Source: Bacillota bacterium
GTDB lineage: Bacteria > Bacillota > Clostridia > Acetivibrionales > Acetivibrionaceae
Assembly: GCA_023421115.1 (NCBI GenBank)
Contig: JAEZUI010000224.1
Span: 1-42,830 of the forward strand
Direction: 5' to 3'
Length of the DNA: 42,830 bases
The notes below the pieces were generated by a model that did no database searches, was not told the DNA's origin, and worked only from the letters and a program-made list of their open reading frames with translations. The position numbers were made by a program, and so were the translations under genes. Positions 39,267 through 42,830 of this stretch are shown one piece after another. Positions within the stretch are counted from its first letter, which is position 1. Each line of letters opens with the position of its first letter.

Positions 39267-40391
39267 ATGGATTCAACAGAAGTATTGCTTACAAATTGTA
39301 TGCTGCTTGATGGAACTGGATCGGATAAGACAGCCAATGCGACAGTTGCTGTTAAGAACGAAATTATATATGACATTGGACAGGCGGATTTGCAACAAAA
39401 ATACAATTCACAAGTTGTAATTGATTTAAAAGGTATGACTTTAATGCCTGGAATTATTAATTCACATATTCATATAAACTATGCAGACATTGAGTACCTT
39501 AAGAAATGGTTATATTCAGGTGTTACAACAGTTCGTGATATGGGTGTGTTAGATAACACAACTGTTCAAACTGCTATTGAAAAAAGGCGAACTATGATTA
39601 ATTCTACAGACTACCCAAGAGTGATAATGTGTGGAAAGTTTATCACGGCTCCTGGTGGATATGGTGGCAGTAGTCCATTAGGTGTATCTACAGGTGATGA
39701 AGTAAGACAGACAGTTGCTGAATTGCTTAGTATGGGGTGTGACTTTATAAAAACAGTTTTAGAGGACGGATATGACCCCAGTACTTTTGGTCTGCCCAAG
39801 TTAAATCCTGAATTACTGATGGCAATATGTTGTGAAGCAAAAATAAGAGGTGTAAGGGTAGCCGCTCATGTAAGCCAGACTCATAATCTTGAGATATTAG
39901 TGAACGCAGGGATTAACGAGGCAGCCCATAATGTCTATGACCCAATCCCTGATACTTTAATAAACAAGATGGTCAATAATAGTGTACATATGACTACCAC
40001 TATGAATTTATATAAAGCGTTCAGTGATAAATATGGAGCACCGTTCTATCAAACTTGTGTTGATAATTTAGTCAGGTTTGTAAAAGCAGGCGGCAATATT
40101 GCTGTTGGAACTGACTTTATTGAAGAGGAGTTACCCTGGTTTGAATCGGGAATGCCTTTATATGAGATGCAACTTTTAAAAGAAGCAGGGTTGGATAACA
40201 TTCAGATAATTATGGCTGCAACGAAAAATGCATCAGAAGTTTTAGGTATGAGTCACCAAATAGGCACTATAGAGAAGGGTAAGTTTGCTGACATGATTGC
40301 AGTGGATGGGGACCCGTTAATAAATTTGGAATGTTTGAAAGACGTTGTTCTTGTAGTAAAGGACGGACTAGTAATCAAGAATGTTTTGTGA
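39267..40391 (+). CDS. Amidohydrolase, imidazolonepropionase/prolidase-like
   Basis: A 374-residue metal-dependent hydrolase with the full ligand set of the binuclear amidohydrolase superfamily: H67 and H69 in INSHIHIN, K162 (candidate carboxylated lysine) in CDFIKTVLEDG, H201 in AAHVSQTH, H221 in EAAHNV and D283 in VGTDF. The C-terminal strand domain ending MIAVDGDPLINLECLKDV closes the fold. It is of the type that cleaves amide or Xaa-Pro bonds; the substrate is unknown. No signal peptide is seen. AGATGGAGTGAGGG precedes the ATG. Downstream is a lipoprotein gene separated by 84 bases. Confidence 0.88.
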   Translation: MDSTEVLLTNCMLLDGTGSDKTANATVAVKNEIIYDIGQADLQQKYNSQVVIDLKGMTLMPGIINSHIHINYADIEYLKKWLYSGVTTVRDMGVLDNTTVQTAIEKRRTMINSTDYPRVIMCGKFITAPGGYGGSSPLGVSTGDEVRQTVAELLSMGCDFIKTVLEDGYDPSTFGLPKLNPELLMAICCEAKIRGVRVAAHVSQTHNLEILVNAGINEAAHNVYDPIPDTLINKMVNNSVHMTTTMNLYKAFSDKYGAPFYQTCVDNLVRFVKAGGNIAVGTDFIEEELPWFESGMPLYEMQLLKEAGLDNIQIIMAATKNASEVLGMSHQIGTIEKGKFADMIAVDGDPLINLECLKDVVLVVKDGLVIKNVL

Positions 40392-40475
40392 AAATGGACT
40401 ACTTATACTATTTTACAGTAGGGAGTAATGAAAATAACGGTTTTGAGTATTATTTGGATGAGGGGATTGTATATC

Positions 40476-41327
40476 ATGAGAAATATAATAATTTGCATGA
40501 TAATCGTATTATTTGCAACCACAGTGATGGCTGGATGTGTTTACAAAAAGTCATATCAAGAGCCCCCAGAATTATCGATAAATATTGGGGATAAGCAGGT
40601 ACAATATATCGTTGCAAAGAATCATTGGAACGGTTCAATATATGATAGAGAAGATACGTTTAAGACAATAATGAAAAAAGAGTCGGGAATTGAAGTTCCG
40701 TCTATAGAAATCGGTAATAATGTCGAGGTTAGTTTTAAGGCTAATCCACCAGACAAATTTACCGTATCTGATATTTTGATTGATGAAAAAGGGAAACAGA
40801 TTTACACAGATAAGGAGATAAAGATTATTCCCGTTGAATTAAAGGATAATAAATGCTCATTTAAGATTGAGGAGCATTTTGCATCTGCTTTGAGTTCAAC
40901 ATATGAAGAAAACAAAGTTGATATAAGGGGTTATAGGATGACTGCAACCTGGGGTGAAAATGAATGTGAGTATGCATTTGTCATTATAACTTTTAAATCA
41001 CAGGAATCAGTTAGTAATGAAGGAGATGCAGATAATCTTGTTGGCACTATTATAGATAGTAAACTAAATACAATTTGTAATACTCAGTCCATATCTTCGA
41101 ACCCTTATGATTACATTAAAAATAGTAAGGACTTTGAAGATATTGTAAGTATGGGTGATGAGGCATTAACATACATCCTGGCAGAATTTAAGGTCAGCAA
41201 AGACAATGGGCTAAAAGAATATGTTATGGCAATTGCATGTTCAAAGATTTTAAAAGAAGATCCTGAAAATAAAAAATGGGCTTCAGGTAGGGAGTGGTAC
41301 GATAATTACATTGAAGCAAGGAAATGA
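40476..41327 (+). CDS. Lipoprotein of unknown function, 283 aa
   Basis: The ATG at 40476 follows GAGGGG by ten bases and gives a lipoprotein signal: MRN, a hydrophobic stretch and VMAGC with the lipidated C21. A longer frame from 40428 would put sixteen residues before the signal and is unlikely. The middle (about 35-190) is beta-rich. The end, with NPYDYIKNSKDFEDIV and a helical repeat up to WASGREWYDNYIEA, resembles a segment I recall at the C-terminus of other Firmicute surface and BlaR-like proteins. No function can be given. Confidence 0.7.
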   Translation: MRNIIICMIIVLFATTVMAGCVYKKSYQEPPELSINIGDKQVQYIVAKNHWNGSIYDREDTFKTIMKKESGIEVPSIEIGNNVEVSFKANPPDKFTVSDILIDEKGKQIYTDKEIKIIPVELKDNKCSFKIEEHFASALSSTYEENKVDIRGYRMTATWGENECEYAFVIITFKSQESVSNEGDADNLVGTIIDSKLNTICNTQSISSNPYDYIKNSKDFEDIVSMGDEALTYILAEFKVSKDNGLKEYVMAIACSKILKEDPENKKWASGREWYDNYIEARK

Positions 41328-41384
41328 ATTCTATAAGGTAATTTGCAAATATAAAATTTTAAATTTTATTAGGGAGTTGAAGAG

Positions 41385-41963
41385 ATGGGTAAAAAACTCT
41401 CAGAAATGACAAATGAAGAACTCTGGGAACTTTTCCCTATAATTTTAAAGGAATATAACTCTGAATGGGTTAATTGGTATAAAGATGAAGAGAAATTGAT
41501 TTATGAGATTGTCGGAAAAAATAACATAATGCGGATAAACCATATTGGCAGCACTTCAGTTAATGGTATGCTTGCAAAGCCTACTGTTGACATCCTTCTT
41601 GAAATTGCTGATGGTTTTGATGTGGACGAATTAATCAGCATATTAGAGCAAAACGGATATATCCGTATGACAGAACAAAGCCGTAGTCCTCTTAATTTGA
41701 CACTTGTAAAAGGATATACTGAAAATGGTTTTGCCAGTAGAGTGTTTCACCTTCATATGAGGTGTTATGGAGATTGGAATGAATTATACTTTAGAGATTA
41801 TTTGAGGGTAAATAATGCTGTTGCCAACCAATACCGCAATTTAAAAATAAAACTAAAAGAACAATATGAACATGATAGAGATGCTTACACCAATGCAAAA
41901 TCAGAGTTTGTTTTAAAATACACAGATATTGCAAGATGTGAATTTAATAGAAGTGTTTATTGA
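41385..41963 (+). CDS. GrpB family protein (UPF0157)
   Basis: A 192-residue protein of the GrpB branch of the nucleotidyltransferase superfamily. The signature HIGSTSVNGMLAKPTVDILL lies at about 45-64, with HLHMRCYGD and LYFRDYLR later. Members are widespread and their reaction is not established; the GS...D pattern suggests nucleotidyl transfer. It has an extra N-terminal segment (SEMTNEELWELFPI) before the core. GGGAG precedes the ATG. Confidence 0.92.
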   Translation: MGKKLSEMTNEELWELFPIILKEYNSEWVNWYKDEEKLIYEIVGKNNIMRINHIGSTSVNGMLAKPTVDILLEIADGFDVDELISILEQNGYIRMTEQSRSPLNLTLVKGYTENGFASRVFHLHMRCYGDWNELYFRDYLRVNNAVANQYRNLKIKLKEQYEHDRDAYTNAKSEFVLKYTDIARCEFNRSVY

Positions 41964-42081
41964 GGAATGTTAACTATTCCATTTATATAAGACGAACTTA
42001 AGATTATTTGTATAATAGGCATGAGGGTGTTGTAGAATGCTGAATCGATTTCAGTTTTTATCATGTGGAGGACTTGAAAAT

Positions 42082-42830
42082 ATGAAGATAAGTGTTTTAT
42101 ATCTTATGACAATTATTTTATTACTTTTTTGGTGTGTGGGCTGTTCTCATCGTGTACCGCTTCAATCTGGAGTTGAAGTTAAAACCATGAATCCTCCTGC
42201 GACGAATACTAATGATTTGGAACCAAAGACGAATCCACACGAGAACGATGAGTGGAAAGCGTATCGGTCTATCCTGTCAGGCAACTTTACTCTGATAAAT
42301 GAGGATAATTGTAAATCAGAGATGGAGCATTTATACAAGATGGATTTTAAAAACGGAAAATGCGAATGGAAATATATTTTGATGGATTTTAACAAAGATG
42401 GTAGAGACGAATTATTTATTCAGTTGAGCCCAGACTACGACGCTGCACTTTTCCAATATGAGGACGGAAATATAGGATGTATTGGCATTGATGATACAGA
42501 AAAAAATTGTTTTAAGCAACCGTTAAAAGGTGGAAGGCTGATTGAAACGTATTATTATAATGGTGCTGTCACTAAAACCATTTTTGAATATGATTCCGAA
42601 TTTAAGATGGTAAATCCAAAACACTATTTTTCAATAAATGTTGATGATTATGAATATTACAAGAATAATCGTAGTGAAATAATAAATGAATATCCTATAA
42701 TTACAAAAGAGGGAGTATATTATTTTCAAAATATAGACGGTAAAAAAACTGATTTATCAAAAGAAGATTGGGAACGAATACAAAAAGATATTGACGAACA
42801 GATTGTCTCTGACAGCGAGTGGAAGGATTG
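42082..42830 (+). CDS. Lipoprotein with DxNxDG calcium-like motif, cut by window edge
   Basis: The frame runs open from an ATG at 42082 to the window end (249 codons). GGAGG lies ten bases upstream. The signal peptide is hydrophobic and ends WCVGC, a slightly unusual lipobox with lipidated C21. A Thr/Pro/Asn-rich linker (about 30-56) is followed by a globular part with D102-F-N104-K-D106-G-R-D-E110, the DxNxDGxxE pattern of calcium-binding FG-GAP or EF-hand-like loops. It would be anchored outside the membrane. The 3' end is missing. Function unknown. Confidence 0.7.
   Translation, partial: MKISVLYLMTIILLLFWCVGCSHRVPLQSGVEVKTMNPPATNTNDLEPKTNPHENDEWKAYRSILSGNFTLINEDNCKSEMEHLYKMDFKNGKCEWKYILMDFNKDGRDELFIQLSPDYDAALFQYEDGNIGCIGIDDTEKNCFKQPLKGGRLIETYYYNGAVTKTIFEYDSEFKMVNPKHYFSINVDDYEYYKNNRSEIINEYPIITKEGVYYFQNIDGKKTDLSKEDWERIQKDIDEQIVSDSEWKD

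Noticed and set aside
39196..39420. Possible small gene before the amidohydrolase
   Set aside because: It overlaps the amidohydrolase start in another frame, covers that gene's ribosome site, and has no ribosome site or motif of its own.

Overview
This window looks like chromosomal DNA of a low-GC, anaerobic, Gram-positive member of the class Clostridia. The main evidence is a six-cysteine SCIFF peptide with its radical SAM maturase, the gene orders dgt-dnaG-rpoD and rpoD-trmK-nif3, strong AGGAGG-type ribosome binding sites, frequent TTG and GTG starts, and AT-rich intergenic DNA. An Acetivibrio/Ruminiclostridium-like host is possible, but that is only an impression. No phage, plasmid, CRISPR array or intact insertion sequence is visible. 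All annotation was done by reading the sequence, with no database search.

Layout. 1-1.8 kb: the start of an AAA ATPase running off the left edge, a heptad-repeat coiled-coil protein, a STAS-like protein and a 3' remnant of an HD-type gene. 1.8-10.5 kb: a FAD/Rieske fusion oxidoreductase, a short-chain dehydrogenase, an IMP dehydrogenase of the Tritrichomonas-like type, a GtrA membrane protein, glutaminyl-tRNA synthetase, a mutarotase-fold protein and a PilZ c-di-GMP receptor. 10.5-14.3 kb (minus strand): a PII-like protein paired with a CPA2 cation/proton antiporter, and ablA-ablB for the osmolyte N-epsilon-acetyl-beta-lysine; together these suggest an ion and osmotic homeostasis block. 15-19.1 kb: pgeF, an orphan solute-binding lipoprotein, lspA and an RluD-type pseudouridine synthase. 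19.2-24 kb: SCIFF peptide, SCIFF maturase, an HD protein, secD and secF. 24.4-26.5 kb: panB-panC-panD, the pantothenate operon. 26.5-30 kb: a small membrane protein, an HD-GYP protein, a CxxC protein and dGTPase. 30.6-33.5 kb: dnaG and rpoD. 34-36.5 kb: a two-helix ferritin-like protein, tRNA-Asn, a CAT-anticodon tRNA that looks like tRNA-Ile2, and a Crp/Fnr regulator facing a 4Fe-4S protein across two interlocked promoters. 36.6-38.9 kb: trmK, nif3-like and RNase P RNA. 39.2 kb to the end: an amidohydrolase, two lipoproteins (the last cut by the window edge) and a GrpB-family protein.

Most of the window is housekeeping. The observations most worth a second look are a family of small palindromic MITE-like elements (one complete 88-bp copy with perfect 16-bp inverted ends, one copy inside the SCIFF-maturase gap, one in the pgeF leader); the interlocked promoters with palindromic operators between the Crp/Fnr regulator and the iron-sulfur protein; the PII-like/antiporter pair; and the parasite-type IMP dehydrogenase. 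The best candidate for an interesting system is the SCIFF ranthipeptide cassette next to HD and SecDF genes. It is already a described family, but its biological role is poorly defined as far as I know.
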